DNA of 64,000 nucleotides from Juglans regia (taxonomy: Eukaryota > Streptophyta > Magnoliopsida > Fagales > Juglandaceae), in the NCBI RefSeq assembly GCF_001411555.2, contig NC_049905.1:20574097-20638096 (forward strand). The letters are read 5' to 3'. Under the pieces are notes generated by a model. That model was not told the origin of the DNA, did no database searches, and was given only the letters and a program-made list of their open reading frames with translations. Below, in pieces: positions 46,041 through 57,539 of this stretch. The first letter of the stretch is position 1; each line of letters starts with the position of its first letter. The position numbers were made by a program, and so were the translations under genes.

Positions 46041-46403
46041 AAGGTTGGCAAGGAGAAACTTGAGCTTCGAATGGTACATGTTTATATTCCCACTTCACAA
46101 TAGAATGAATACAGTTTGAAGTAGGCAATACTTCAGATGGTAGGAACAAATTCCACATCCTCAAAAATGAAGTAAAACAGTATATAAAATCAATTATTAA
46201 AATATCTAATAACAAAAGAAGAGGACCATTCTGCCAAAGAAATGTCCCGACAATGGTTATTAAAATCTGACATCATTCGAAAACCTACCTTACCCCGAAT
46301 TAAGGGGCCGAGTCTAATGGAATACAGAAGAATTTATGAGCACGGCTTAGCCAGGACAAGGAAAACAAACTCGGCAAGTGATTTGCCAAAGATGCAAGCT
46401 TCA

Positions 46404-46731
46404 CTATTCTGAACGGGACTTGACAATGAAATTCTGACGGCTGATGGGATTCATCACAACAGGAGGCCCTGCAGTACGAGGCCAAGCCTGGAATTTCTTA
46501 TCTGTTTCTTCCTGCCATTCCTTGTTTGAAACAGTTTTGGGGGTGGTACCTGCTCACCAAATTAATAGTTCTGTCAAACTGCAAAACGATTGATAACCAT
46601 AAACTAACTAACCAAGAAAGTTGTCACTGGAACGGACCACCAAATATCTTCTTGTCAGCAAGAAAATAGTCACAAGTATACGCAACTGCAAAAGATCCCA
46701 GAATACCTCCTACAATGTACTTCGTTGCCAT
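46404..46731 (-). CDS. Small conserved plant protein, 79 aa, one N-terminal membrane segment
   Basis: Coding exons 46731-46638 and 46549-46404, joined in phase across a GT-AG intron, give 79 aa. Residues 1-25 (MATKYIVGGILGSFAVAYT..) form a hydrophobic, glycine-containing segment that could be an uncleaved membrane anchor. Then KKIFGGTTPKTVSNKEWQEE and a polar C terminus with FQAWPRTAGPPVVMNPISRQ. I recall near-identical uncharacterised proteins across seed plants, which argues for a real gene; I do not know the function. The size and layout resemble small subunits of organelle membrane complexes, which is only a guess. Without the splice the frame would stop after 35 aa. A 5' UTR exon at about 49095-49037 is separated by a 2.3-kb intron (donor GTGAGT at 49036, acceptor CAG at 46739). 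Confidence 0.82.
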
Positions 46732-46739
46732 GTTAGAAC

Positions 46740-49036
46740 TGAAAGAGTTGAGAATAAAAAATAGTCACTTTATGTAAAAAGAAGACAGTGCCAAAATGCA
46801 AATAACGGCAGCCTGTTTCAATCCCATGCATCAAAAAGTGAGTAACAAATGCAAGATTAAAATTCTAAAATGACAACATAATAAGACGTCACACAATGAA
46901 CATTGAGATTAATGTGTAAAAGATAGACAAAATGCTAGTGCAAATTTTTGGTCTTTTCCTTTATTCAATCTCTTTTTCGTATCATAATTCATAACCCATT
47001 TTAACGAGATATAAATGGGTGTGTTATATTTACTGTGCTTAAACTACAACAAGAAATAAGCTTCAGAGTCAATTCTACTATAGAGTATAGAAAAATAGAT
47101 TGAACGGCCAAAAAATAACCACAAAATATTATAGGAGTATATTTATCAAGTGTAAGGAGATAGGAGAAAAGGCCAGCTTAAAGAGACACATGTCAAGGTA
47201 GTGGAATAAGTTTTTGTCTTTACCCAAAAACATATGTTCCAGAGCAAAAGAATGAATATAAACATGGTTCTGAGAAGAGTTAATGGGGTTTGGGTAACTG
47301 AGATACAAATTTGCTGATTCAATGCTCTGTATAAGTAAGTCTCTATAGTCTCTATCACCATCCATGGTCAATAGTACTTCTGAAAAGGTCACTGATATGA
47401 AAGACTTTAGTTCGGCTTTACCAAAGAAAGGAAAAACATCTCAAGCTGCCTCAAATTTATTTACATACACAACAAGCTGAAAATTTTATAAAGATCAGAA
47501 ATCTCGATCACGTGGGCCAGTAGGAAAGGATTGAGCTCCAGAAAATCTAGGAAAAGGAATTTAGTCTTGAATGGCAATGTAGAGATCATAAACTACAAGG
47601 TACATGGTACATACATGAACCAAGACTCAAGAAAAGTGCAGAGGATAAGATTTGTAGCAAATTGATTATGTTGACATGGTGGAAGGTATTTACATTACAA
47701 AGTAGATGAGGAAATGTAGCAAATTAATTATATCGACGTGGTGCATCTATCATGTCCTAAGTAAAGCCATCTTATCTCAACATTACCCACTCAACTGACC
47801 TATTTGAAATAGCAGTACATTCTTCTTCTTTCACAATAACTAAATGCTTGTTCTATATTTTATTTCTCCGTCTTTACAAGAAGACTAGGTAAGATTAAAA
47901 CCTAAAATATATTCACTTTTTTCCTATCTACTTTCAACAACTTTCAATCTTTTAATAATGAATCGTATATGTCATTAATTCGGGCACCTTAGTATCCCCT
48001 AGTGGCTCAAGTGGTAAAGGCCTTGGTCTTAGTGGTATGCTCCTTCCAAGGTCTAAGGTTCAAATCCTCTTTATGCAAACAATCTCTAGGGGCCATCAGA
48101 TTGAGAGATTTTTCCCTTAAATTACCTGAGGTGCATTTGCAGAAAACTCGTTGCCAAGGGCTTGTGCACTCTCGGGATTAGTCGGGACACTGTTCTCGGA
48201 CACCCGGTGCCAATCAAAACAATTAATTTGGGCACCTTAGTCTCCATAACATCATAATCATGGGTACAAATTATATTACCAGTTTTATCTTTAATTAGGT
48301 TTCTGTAGAATATGTAAGCACTTTACTCAAAAGTAATTCCCAAAAAGTTCACAATGTAGAAGTATCACAACCGGTCTTCAGAAATTTCCCAGCCAGTGAA
48401 AATATTTTTCCACATGACAGACTATTGCTCCAATTATATTAGCATAAATCAAGATATAATGACTTCCATCTCAAGAAGATCCCCAGCACAGAAGAAGAAC
48501 GCCCAGAGGCAAAAAATTTTGTTTTATTGTGGCGAAATTTATATCAGTCACAAACAAAATTTAACCCCCCCCCCCAAAAAAAAAAAAAAAAAAAAAAATT
48601 CACTTTCGCTATTCAATCAGACCTGCAGAAAATGAAAGGAAAAAATGATAGCCAACCTCCATCTTTAACCAATATGAAAAGTGTCCCTTTTTTTTAGTCT
48701 ACAATATGAAAAAATGAATCTGGTTCCTATGGGTAATTTCCCAGGCCCCAAATATATCATTCTTTCCCCAAATAAATCACAATACAAACAAAAAATCGAA
48801 CAAACTCATTTCAAGTATGCAATAAACACTTAAAATTAATATAAGTAACCGAAGAAACCAATAGCAGGCTATAAAATTAATGAATCCAAGAAACACACAA
48901 GCACAAATCGAACCCCAGAAAAGAAAAAAAATCGACCAGCATATATATTTAGAGAGACAAGACAAGAAATAATATATAAATGCAAATAGAGACAGAGGAT
49001 CGGCAGTTCGAAACATCTAAATGAAAACGAACTCAC
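46740..49036 (-). other. 5' UTR intron of the 79-aa protein gene
   Basis: About 2.3 kb between the untranslated exon and the coding exon. It holds one SINE (47994-48221) and a C/A homopolymer run at 48566-48598. Long first introns in the 5' UTR often raise expression in plants, which may apply here. Confidence 0.65.
47974..48241 (+). mobile_element. tRNA-derived SINE with 20-bp target duplication
   Basis: ATTAATTCGGGCACCTTAGT (47974-47993) recurs at 48222-48241 with one mismatch. The insert (47994-48221) begins ATCCCCTAGTGGCTCAAGTG, with an A-box-like GGCTCAAGTGGTAAAGG and a B box GGTTCAAATCC at 48057-48067. It ends CACCCGGTGCCAATCAAAAC. It matches the inverted SINE at 13067-13291. It lies antisense in the 5' UTR intron. 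Confidence 0.9.
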
Positions 49037-49130
49037 TGTGAGAATCTTCGATTGAAACTGCAACGGAAATGGTAAAAGATGCGTTTGAGCGTTGTGGCTC
49101 CGGTTTAGGAAGAAAGTCGAATTTATAGGC
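49037..49130 (-). promoter_or_regulatory. TATA box and untranslated first exon of the 79-aa gene
   Basis: On the minus strand TATAAAT (plus 49121-49127) lies about 30 bases before the likely cap site near 49095. The untranslated exon then runs to the GTGAGT donor (49036-49031). Confidence 0.6.
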
Positions 49131-49189
49131 TGACAATACAAACGATTTAATCAGATCCGGCCACGTGGAACATCACGGTATTTTTTTTT

Positions 49190-49494
49190 TTTCCTCAGCC
49201 ATAAAAGAGGTGGAGGGGGCAATTAGAGATAACTTTCCTATCAGGGCGTGACTATAGTAACACTCAATCCATTGGGGAGCCAGACAAGAGGGGCTTAGAT
49301 AACGAAAACTACAAGCGCTCCCAAGTCGGACTTGAGCCATAGCCTAATCCCAGTCCCACGAGGGCATCAATGATCCATGAGCCAATGGATCATCAATAAT
49401 CTTGAACGCTTCCCGTTATAAGATTTGACCCCAGGGCCTAGTTTCTATTGTCAAACTCATGGACCACTGAGGTGGTGGTTGGTTTAGTCTTAAA
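49190..49494. other. Unassigned stretch before the copia element
   Basis: Moderately GC-rich for this spacer; GGATCATCAATAAT and CAATGATCCATGAG are near-inverted around 49368-49402. Probably an old repeat end, but not identified. Confidence 0.4.
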
Positions 49495-50003
49495 TGTTGC
49501 ATACTATGGAGTCTAGTCCACACCGCTTGAGCGGAGTCTCTAGTCGCTCAAGTGGAGGTAAGTCAGAGAATTCGTTTAAGACATCTGGACAGTGAGCTCG
49601 AGCAAATGCAAATCAGAGAGTTTATTCGACACTGCTTGACATACAGCTCAAGAGGAGGCAAGTCAGAGAGTTCGCTCGAAGAGCCGTTCGACACATGGCT
49701 TGAGCAGTTGCGGGATATAAGTTCGCTCGATGCGGGCTTGACATCCCGTTCGAGCGAATATCACTATAATTGAATTTGTAGGGTTTCCACCGCATGAAGT
49801 ATATATACCTATCATTTGACTTGTGGCAGTATGTGTGTGTGAACAGTAGATGCCCCAAAGTGTATTATGATTCCTCAAGCAATAAAAATCTTCTGCAGCT
49901 CCCGTGGACATTTGCCGAACCACGTAAATCTTGTGTCGTGTGTGATTGCTTAATTGTCTCTTTTGTGTTTACTTTTACTTTATTGTCATCATTTTTCACA
50001 ACA
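49495..50003 (+). repeat. 5' LTR of the copia element
   Basis: It holds repeated GCTCGA/CTTGAGC motifs such as CCGCTTGAGCGGAGTCTC, a TATA-like GTATATATACC (49799-49809) and AATAAA (49880). A degenerate primer-binding site, AATGTCAAGAGTCAAGG, follows at about 50006. Confidence 0.8.
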
Positions 50004-51718
50004 ATTAATGTCAAGAGTCAAGGTTCGGGTTTAAGAAAAAATGATGGCTGGAGAATAAGTAAAGGTATCGGAGATCGAGAAGTTCGATGGCATGGATTAT
50101 GGATACTGGAGGATGCAGATAGAAGATTACCTCTATGGGAAGAGACTCCATCTTCCATTGTTGGGGAAGATGCTGAACAACTTGGCAGTTGCTTATTGGA
50201 ACCTGTTAAATCGACAGGTTATGGGGGTGATTCGGCTAACCTCGTTGAGATCCGTTGCACACAATGTCATCAAGGAGAAGACGACTGCGGATCTCATAGC
50301 TGCTTTGTCAGGTATGTATGAAAAGCCGTCAGCGAATAACAAGGTACACTTGATGAAAAAGTTATTCAATTTGAAGATGACATATGCTATGTCTGTTGCA
50401 CAACATCTGAATGATAATATATTATCACAAATCAATTGTCGTCTGTTGAAATTGAATTTGATGATAAGATACGTGCATTGATACTATTGGTCTCATTGCC
50501 AAATAGTTGGGAAGCCATGAAAATGGCTGTCAGTAATTCTGCTGTAAATCAAAGTTGAAATATGATGATATTCGTGATTTAATTTTAGCTGAGGAGGTGT
50601 GCAGGAGGGATTCAGACGAGACCTTGTGTTCGAGTTCAGCACTGAATGTTGATTCTTGGGAGAGATCACAAGACAAGAACTCAGACAGAGGCAAATCAAA
50701 ATCAAAGAACAGAGGCAAGAGCAAGTTAAGACCTAGTCAACAGTCAACTTGTTGGAATTGTGGCAGAACTGACCACATAAAGAAGAACTGTAGAAATCAT
50801 AAGAAGACTGAGAATGATAGTGCTAATGTGGTAATTGAAGAAGTACATAATGCACTATTGCTTGCAGTTCATAATCTAGTCGATGACTAGATATTGGATT
50901 CAGGGGCTTCCTTCCACACATCTTTCCATCGGGAGATAATGCAGAATTATATTGCAGGTGATTTTGGGAAGGTGTACCTGGTTGATGGAGAGGCTTTGAA
51001 CGTGGTGGGGGTGTGAGACATTGATATTGCACTCCCTAATAAGAACAAATAGATCTTGCAGAATGTTAGACACATTCCTAAGTTGAAGAAGAATTACATT
51101 TTTGTTGGGCAGCTTGATGATTGTGGTCATTCAGTTGTGTTCTCAGATAGCACCTAGAAGGTCACTAAAGGGGCATTGGTACTGTCTTAGGGTAAGAAAA
51201 CTGATACACTTTATATGACCACTGGTTTGAATAATACTTTTGCTACTACCATTGCAGAGAGCACAGTAGATTTGTGGCATTGTAGGCTTGGCCATATGAG
51301 TCAGAAGGGCATGAAAGAACTTCTGTCTAGAGGCAAGCTACCAGAACTGAAGTCAGTTGATCTCAGTATGTGTGAGAGTTGCATTATGGGAAAACAAAAG
51401 AATGTCAGTTTCTTGAAGAGTGGTAGAACACTAAAGACAAGAAAACTGGATCTTGTGCACACAGACGTGTGGGGACCTTCCCCAGTGGCATCCCTTGGAG
51501 GTTCCCGTTACTATATCATGTTCATTGATGACCACAACATGAAGGTATGAGTTTATTTTTTAAAGCATAAATCTGATATATTTAATGTGTTAAAAATTTG
51601 GAAGGCCATGGTTGAGACAGAGAAATACTTGAAGCTGAAATGTTTGAGGTCTGATAATGGTGGTGAGTACATTGATGGTGGGTTCAAGGAGTATTGTGTA
51701 GCTCTGGGTATTAGAATG

Positions 51719-52065
51719 GAGAAGAACATTCTTGGGACACCACACCAAAATTGAGTTGTTGAACGTATGAACAGAACCATAAATGAATGTGCTAGAAGCA
51801 TGAGGCTACACCCTGGATTACCACCTACCGTGGAGTCTGGTCCACACCACTTGAGCGGAGTCTCTAGCCGCTCAAGCAGAGGCAAGTTAGAGAAGACCAT
51901 TCTTGGGACACCACAGCAAAATGGAGTTGCTGAATGTATGAACAGAACCATAAATGAGCGTGCTAGAAGCATGAGACTGCACGCTGGATTACCACCTATT
52001 GTGGAGTTTGGTCCACACCGCTTGAGCGTAGTCTCCAGCCGCTCAAGCAGAGGCAAGTTAGAGAG
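51719..52065 (+). repeat. Tandem duplication across the integrase/3' LTR junction, about 174 bp
   Basis: ACATTCTTGGGACACCAC starts near 51726 and ACCATTCTTGGGACACCACA again near 51895. Both units run through integrase codons (NGV(V/A)E..MNRTINE(C/R)ARSMRLH) into TGGAGTCTGGTCCACACC of the LTR. So the loss of reverse transcriptase came first and the duplication of the junction second. Confidence 0.85.
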
Positions 52066-52496
52066 TTCGCTCAAGACAGATCGACAGTAAGCTTGAGCAG
52101 ATGCAAGTCAGAGAGTTCGCTCGACATACCGCTCGAGCAGAGACAAGTCAGAGAGTTTGTTCGAAGAGCTGCTCGACACATGGCTTGAGTAGTTGCGGGA
52201 AACAAGTTCGCTCGATGTGGGCTTGACACACCTCTCAAGCGAACATCGCTATTATTGAATTTTTTAGGGTTTCTGCCGCATGAAGTATATATACCTAACA
52301 TTTGGCTTGTGGCAGTATGTGTGTGTGAACAGTAGACACCCCAAAGTGTATTGTGATTCTTCAAGCAATAAAAATCCTCTGCAGCTCCCGTGGATGTAGG
52401 TAATTTGCCGAACCACGTAAATCTTGTGTCGTGTGTAATTGTTTAATTGTCTCTTTCGTGTTTACTTTTACTTTATTATTATCGTTTTTCACAACA
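52001..52496 (+). repeat. 3' LTR of the copia element
   Basis: It matches 49507-50003 with scattered changes (GTATATATACC and AATAAA kept) plus a short extra GATGTAGGTA near 52394. Confidence 0.8.
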
Positions 52497-53305
52497 TTAA
52501 CTAGGTGGGGTTTTTTTTTTTCCTTTTTTGTTTAAGTAGGAAGGGCAATCCAAGATTCTAAACAACATTAAACAAGGATATACTAAACTTATAAATGCAT
52601 AAATAAATATTGCTAATAGCATATAAACTAAATTATCCAAAAAAAAAAAAAAACAACATAACATGTAATACTAGTGCCACGGCGAATGACAAAATAAAGA
52701 ATGAGAAATATTCGAAGTAATGTCAGGATCAAGTTCAAATGTATAAGTCTTGTGTAAGTTTTTTGTAAAAAAGTTAGTTTTTCACACTTTTCATAACAGT
52801 ATCCATTTTTTATAAGTCTATGTGAAACTTGTACATTAGAAGCTTATATATATCGTTATTGATCATCTTGATGTGTTAGGGCCAGATTCACATAGTTGTG
52901 TTTTCTTTCAAGTACATTCTACTATGCTCCAAGGCTCGGCTGCTTGGGAGGATGTGCAGTTTTGTTTAAAGTTGGTATCTTGAACCCAAACTAGCTTTCT
53001 TCTTTTAATTGTCTTCACATATCTCATACATAATCAGTTTTAGGATGAAAATATTTGATATTTCAATGGCAGCTACATTTTGAAAGTTTCAAGCTTTGGC
53101 CTGTCCAATTGTACTGGTTTTCTTAGATTAGCACCATTTGCTCAACAAGACACAGAGAAACTTCCTGCAAATTAACCACAGGCTATTTGATAACTATTTA
53201 AATATGAAGTGCTACACTTGATATGGTTAGACAAGAAGAATTGCCCCTAGCTGAATCACAGTTACTGAGAGTCTCAGACTCAGACTCAGACTCACTCTCA
53301 AAGTT
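52497..53305. other. Spacer downstream of the coiled-coil gene
   Basis: It contains the probable 3' UTR of the minus-strand gene (up to about 53150) and unassigned AT-rich sequence. A T-rich tract lies at 52508-52530. No gene seen. Confidence 0.5.
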
Positions 53306-56300
53306 CTATTCTCTATTGAAAGTTGAGGGGCAATGCAAAGGGAACACAGCTTTGCTATTTTGCCTCATCAACGATGATGAGTTCCCAATATCTCGAAAAG
53401 GCAATCGTTTCTGAGCCACAAATCCGCTGCTGGATGTGTGTGGTATTGTTCTTCTATCCCTTGAGACCTCCTTATTGGCATTATCATCAGTACACTGATT
53501 CTCTTTCAAGCGACAAACCAGTACTCGCTTCTCCGTCTCGTTTTGTGCATCCTGGGCAATTATGGGTTCGCTAACTACTGAGTTTTGCTCCTTCCTCATC
53601 CATTCAAGCTCTCTGCGGATCTCGGACATCTGCAATTGTAGTTCATTTGCCTTGGTTTCAGATGACATAGCCTTGTGTCTCCATTCTTGAACCTATTGAT
53701 GAGAAACATGATATCTCATTAGCTAAGATAACGTTTGATAAGATATTTAAGAAGCATTAAATATGCAAGTTTCAGGCCTTGTGAAAATCATGAAAAAGCG
53801 TATCATTCTCCATTCTTCTTGCTGATTACTTCTTTTCTTTACAATCAATTCCTCTAACCTGGTCTTATTTTTCTCTAAAATGTCTTTTTGTAGTTGTGAA
53901 AAGAAATTCATGGACTTTAACTCATCTCATAAAACCGGTTCAACAAGAGAAGAATATTGCTCATAAAATCACAGTATAGATATTGAGATAAAACATAAGA
54001 AAGATGGCTATGGTTTGCTGTAGGGAAAATCTTACAGTAGAGCGTAGAGTTTGTATTTGATCATCAGAATTGAGGGCTCGATTTTCCCAAAAGTCTCGGG
54101 AGGCCTGCAGTTCTTCCATGTCCTTCCTCACCTGTCCTAGCATCTCCTGCATCTGGGACCATTGCTCTGTCTCAACTCGAACTTGCTCTACAATTCTTCG
54201 TACTATAGCCTTGCAACGTCCAGAGCACAAGTTATCTTCTGGGGACTTTGTCTTCTGTACAGAAATATATCCCAAACAGTTAGTCATGAAATTTGAAAAA
54301 ATAAAATAAAAATAGACATGCATGGAGGATTTTAAGGTCCAATGCAAGTTACAAGAAATTCACCTAATGTACAAAATTAGTTTTATATCAACATAATTGT
54401 CTCAAGGAAGTGCATCTAAATGGTTGGAAATCGGGAAAATTCTAGTTAGAATGATCTGGGGAAGCTTTAAAACTATGTAGCACAAACCAGTAAGCATTCA
54501 ATATGTCAACAAGTTATTGAAAATATTCAAAACATATATAAACCATCAAAAGACAAACTATATCAATCAAACGATGTGTTTGACAAACAATGATGAAGAA
54601 GCCTAGTAAACAGAGAGTAAGTTTGTGCCTGCTCAGGTTGTCTTGCTGATGTAGAAGATGAGTTAGGAAACTCAATTCTCATGGAAGAGGAGGCGGAACT
54701 GGCAACAGAGCTGTGTGGTGTAGAAAGCATTGATCTATACTCCTCTTCCATCCTGTCCAACAAAATGCCCTTTGACAACGCTTCCATTTTCCTTCTTAGG
54801 ATCTCAACCTGCACAGTCTTTCCAAACAATAATACCCACTTACTGATGTGGATTACAAATGTTGAAAAAGTTGAGCAAAAAACAAGTTACAATGTCAATG
54901 ATGTTGGGTGTTAAGAATCAACCAAAAAGGAGGATATATCAATTGAAAATGAAAAAGCTTTGCATAGTTGCTCAGAATTGACCTTAAATATTCCATTACA
55001 TGGGCCTCGAGAAGACAAAAAATTCCACTGAACTATTTTTTTGACAAGTAAAAATTCCACTTTGTCTGATAAAGCTATAAGGCTTTGTTAAGGATAACTT
55101 TTCACTTTCAGAAACCATAATAGCATTAATCATGATCATTCAAAATTATGAGATGACTACTTTTTTTCTTTTGGGACAGTCAAAGGAGTTAAAATACTTG
55201 AGTGGCAGTCTTATGCCATCAAAATATTTGTAAAATACAGATAAGAATAAATACAGATCATTCTTACATTGCCTTTTCCACTTGAAACCAAGCACTCATT
55301 GACTTCACAACTTGTTTCCATTGACAAGCTTGCTTCTGCCATCTCCCGAATCTCCTTCACGCATATCTCACCCGATGTTGCTCCAAACTTCTCTAGCCGT
55401 CTCCGAAGAAGAGACGCCTGTTTATCAAAATTACTGAAGTTCCTAACTTCAAAATCCTTGAATCCTGAGCTCCTCTGCAACTTCTCTAGTTTCTCTACCA
55501 ATTCTTGGATCTCTTCCTCCAATCCCATGCTCATATTATTTTCTTCAGAAATCTTCTTTTTCCCCTACAAAACAGAAACCAATCACCAACCCCAAGTTAT
55601 CAGATGAAATTCGTATCAAAACTACAACCTTTGTTAGTTGTTGAAACACCTGTGGAAGAATAAAAGAAAAGACTGAGCCTTCAGCTAATCTGCCAAAGTA
55701 GGAGACAAGTGGGAGAATAAAGAAAAGATCATCATCAAATTGCCTGTCCTGTCTTGTCCTATATACTTTTATCAAGCAAATTCAAAATGTGACAAAATGT
55801 ACCAGGTTTCTAACTACAAGACAAGCAACAAACTGAGGTAATAACTATGCGATCAGAGACATACCTGTTATAGCTATTTTCAAACCAAACAGGTTACTAG
55901 CTATTAAGCTTAGGGATGGTGCTATCCCCCACCAGATTTTGTAGCTTACTAGCTTTCATGGAAATGATCGATACACATTCAACAAAGAGGAAAAATTACC
56001 CTTATTATATTCAAAAAAATCTACTCAACCTCTTACTATTCATACAACCTCCACACTCCACATTATTTTTAATTTTTATTATTTTTTTCTTTTATTAAAT
56101 ATTTATTATATAAATAATAAATAAAAAATTTAAAATAATTTAAAAAGAATAAACTTAAAAAAAATTTTTAAAAAAATATTAAAAATTTAAATAATTTAAA
56201 AAAGTGTGGAGTGTGGAAGAGGTTGTGTAGCAAAGCTCTTCAAACTGCCATCTATCCATTGGGCCACTTTCACCACTATTAATGTGACACGTGGATATGG

Positions 56301-57232
56301 ATTGACCATTAACTGGAACGCTGTCCTTCATATCAGTTCGCGCGTGTGTGTGGAAACTTTCTCTTTGCTCAAACGGAATCATTAACTCAATCAGCAACCA
56401 AAAGCTGTAAACATGACCATCATAAGTCCATCCATCTCCTCCGTTCTTACAGCCTTATAAAAGAGCATCTCTGCTTAATTGCCTTGAAACTGACAGAATT
56501 AAGTAAAAAGAAAGGAAGGAAATGTAGAAAAGTGAACAATATTTTACCTAGCTAGTTGTTTACTGACATTATTCCTATCTTCCCTGTAGAGCTCGGATTC
56601 AGCTCCAAACTTAACAATTCAAAAATTTATGTATCATTTTTTTTATCTTTCCTTTTATTTTCTTACATTTTCTCGGCAGCCAAACTGACAACCTATACCC
56701 GTATAAAATAATATGAAAAACAATACAAACAGAGAAAATAGAAAAAGGGAGAGTGACTAACAGAAACCAGAGTCTGAACAGCCGATCTCAGAGTCCTCTC
56801 CATCTTCACTCGGCTTCTTTCCAACTTCTTGACTGCAATCTCCTTTTCCATCCTCAGCAAGTTACACTCAGCCCTTAACATCTCTGCTTGGAACCTCCAC
56901 TTCTCCTCTGCCACACTACCACCACCACCACCACCACCACCACTCCAACTACTACTCTCCTCAACTCTCACTCTCCTGTTCTCACTTTCCCCACCACCAC
57001 CGTAGTCCAACAACACTAATGGAACCCCAGTTCTTGAAAACACACGTTCTTGGTCGAACAGCGCCTCCAGCTTTCCCTTACGGTCACGCCGAGCCTCAGT
57101 GGCGGCGGGCTTTGAAGCCACGTTCTTGGGGGCTCTCCGTCGAGGCCGGCGTGGCAAGTGGAGGATTCTCGGGGTTGGTGGGGGTGGTGGGTACTGCCAT
57201 TTTGCTCTCCTTGTTGCTGTTATCGTTGACAT
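53306..57232 (-). CDS. Plant-specific coiled-coil protein, 517 aa
   Basis: Exons in transcript order: 57232-56762, 55564-55268, 54808-54629, 54254-54036, 53692-53306; all break in phase 0. Residues 1-105 are basic and Pro/Gly-rich, ending in a Gly run. From residue 110 on (AEEKWRFQAEMLRAECNLLR) come long heptad-like helices: ISEENNMSMGLEEEIQELVE, EILRRKMEALSKGILLDRME, CSGRCKAIVRRIVEQVRVET, EMLGQVRKDMEELQASRDFW, KANELQLQMSEIRRELEWMR. The tail is polar. I recall similar uncharacterised plant proteins but cannot name a function; a structural or cytoskeleton/membrane-tether role is possible for such coiled coils. No signal peptide. The third intron appears to use a GC donor (54628-54627), since no GT gives the right phase. 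A (GA)n tract lies in the 5' UTR/promoter at 57431-57465. Confidence 0.85.
56005..56235. mobile_element. MITE with ACACAACCTC ends, in first intron of the coiled-coil gene
   Basis: ATACAACCTCCACACTCCAC at the left faces GTGTGGAGTGTGGAAGAGGT and TTGTGTAG at the right. The core is A/T only. A sister copy is at 59950-60165. Confidence 0.75.
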
Positions 57233-57429
57233 CGTTCTCTACGTATGATACCAACGCTGTTTAGCTTTTGGGTTCGAAAATATGAGGTTTTATGGTGGTT
57301 TTGGGCTTAGGTCGATGAGAGTGAAAGCGAGAGTTTGGACTTTGGTACACCAAGTTACCAACTTTTTCCTTTCGGGGTTTTGAAACGAGAGGTCTAGTGG
57401 GTGGTTTTCTCGTGAGGTTTGGAAAACAC

Positions 57430-57430
<1 letters not shown>

Positions 57431-57465
<35 letters not shown>
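57431..57465. repeat. (GA)n microsatellite upstream of the coiled-coil gene
   Basis: About 17 GA units on the plus strand, CT on the transcribed strand, about 200 bases before the ATG. Pyrimidine tracts of this type are common in plant 5' UTRs and core promoters. Confidence 0.75.
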
Positions 57466-57467
<2 letters not shown>

Positions 57468-57539
57468 GGAGGACGATAGGCGTGCAACCTCGTTAAAATG
57501 AAAGAACAGGGATTTCAAATGAAAGCTGCGTTCTTTTTG

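Larger units (their letters stand above)
49495..52496 (+). mobile_element. Decayed Ty1/copia retrotransposon with both LTRs
   Basis: 5' LTR about 49495-50003 (TGTTGC...ACAACA) and 3' LTR to 52496 (its first 15 or so bases are missing), flanked by TTAAA and TTAAC, a near-perfect 5-bp target duplication. Internal order: gag (about 50060-50880) with KVSEIEKFDGMDYGYWRMQI and a CCHC knuckle CWNCGRTDHIKKNC (50752-50793); a protease remnant LDSGASFHTS (about 50893) just after an in-frame stop; an integrase zinc region HCRLGHMSQKG..CESCIMGKQ (from about 51279) and DNGGEY (about 51655); then directly the 3' LTR. Reverse transcriptase and RNase H are missing. Several stops and frameshifts; inactive. 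Confidence 0.9.

Noticed and set aside
45751..46215. 154-aa minus-strand frame downstream of the relic
   Set aside because: It reads through the G/C-rich low-complexity repeat; no start context, splice sites or conserved motif.
50555..50890. Retained zinc-knuckle frame as a domesticated gag gene
   Set aside because: It sits inside a full set of copia landmarks, is interrupted on both sides by stops and shows no start or intron structure of its own.
57261..57518. 85-aa minus-strand frame upstream of the coiled-coil gene
   Set aside because: Mostly translation of the (GA)n tract in the 5' UTR; no separate promoter or known family.
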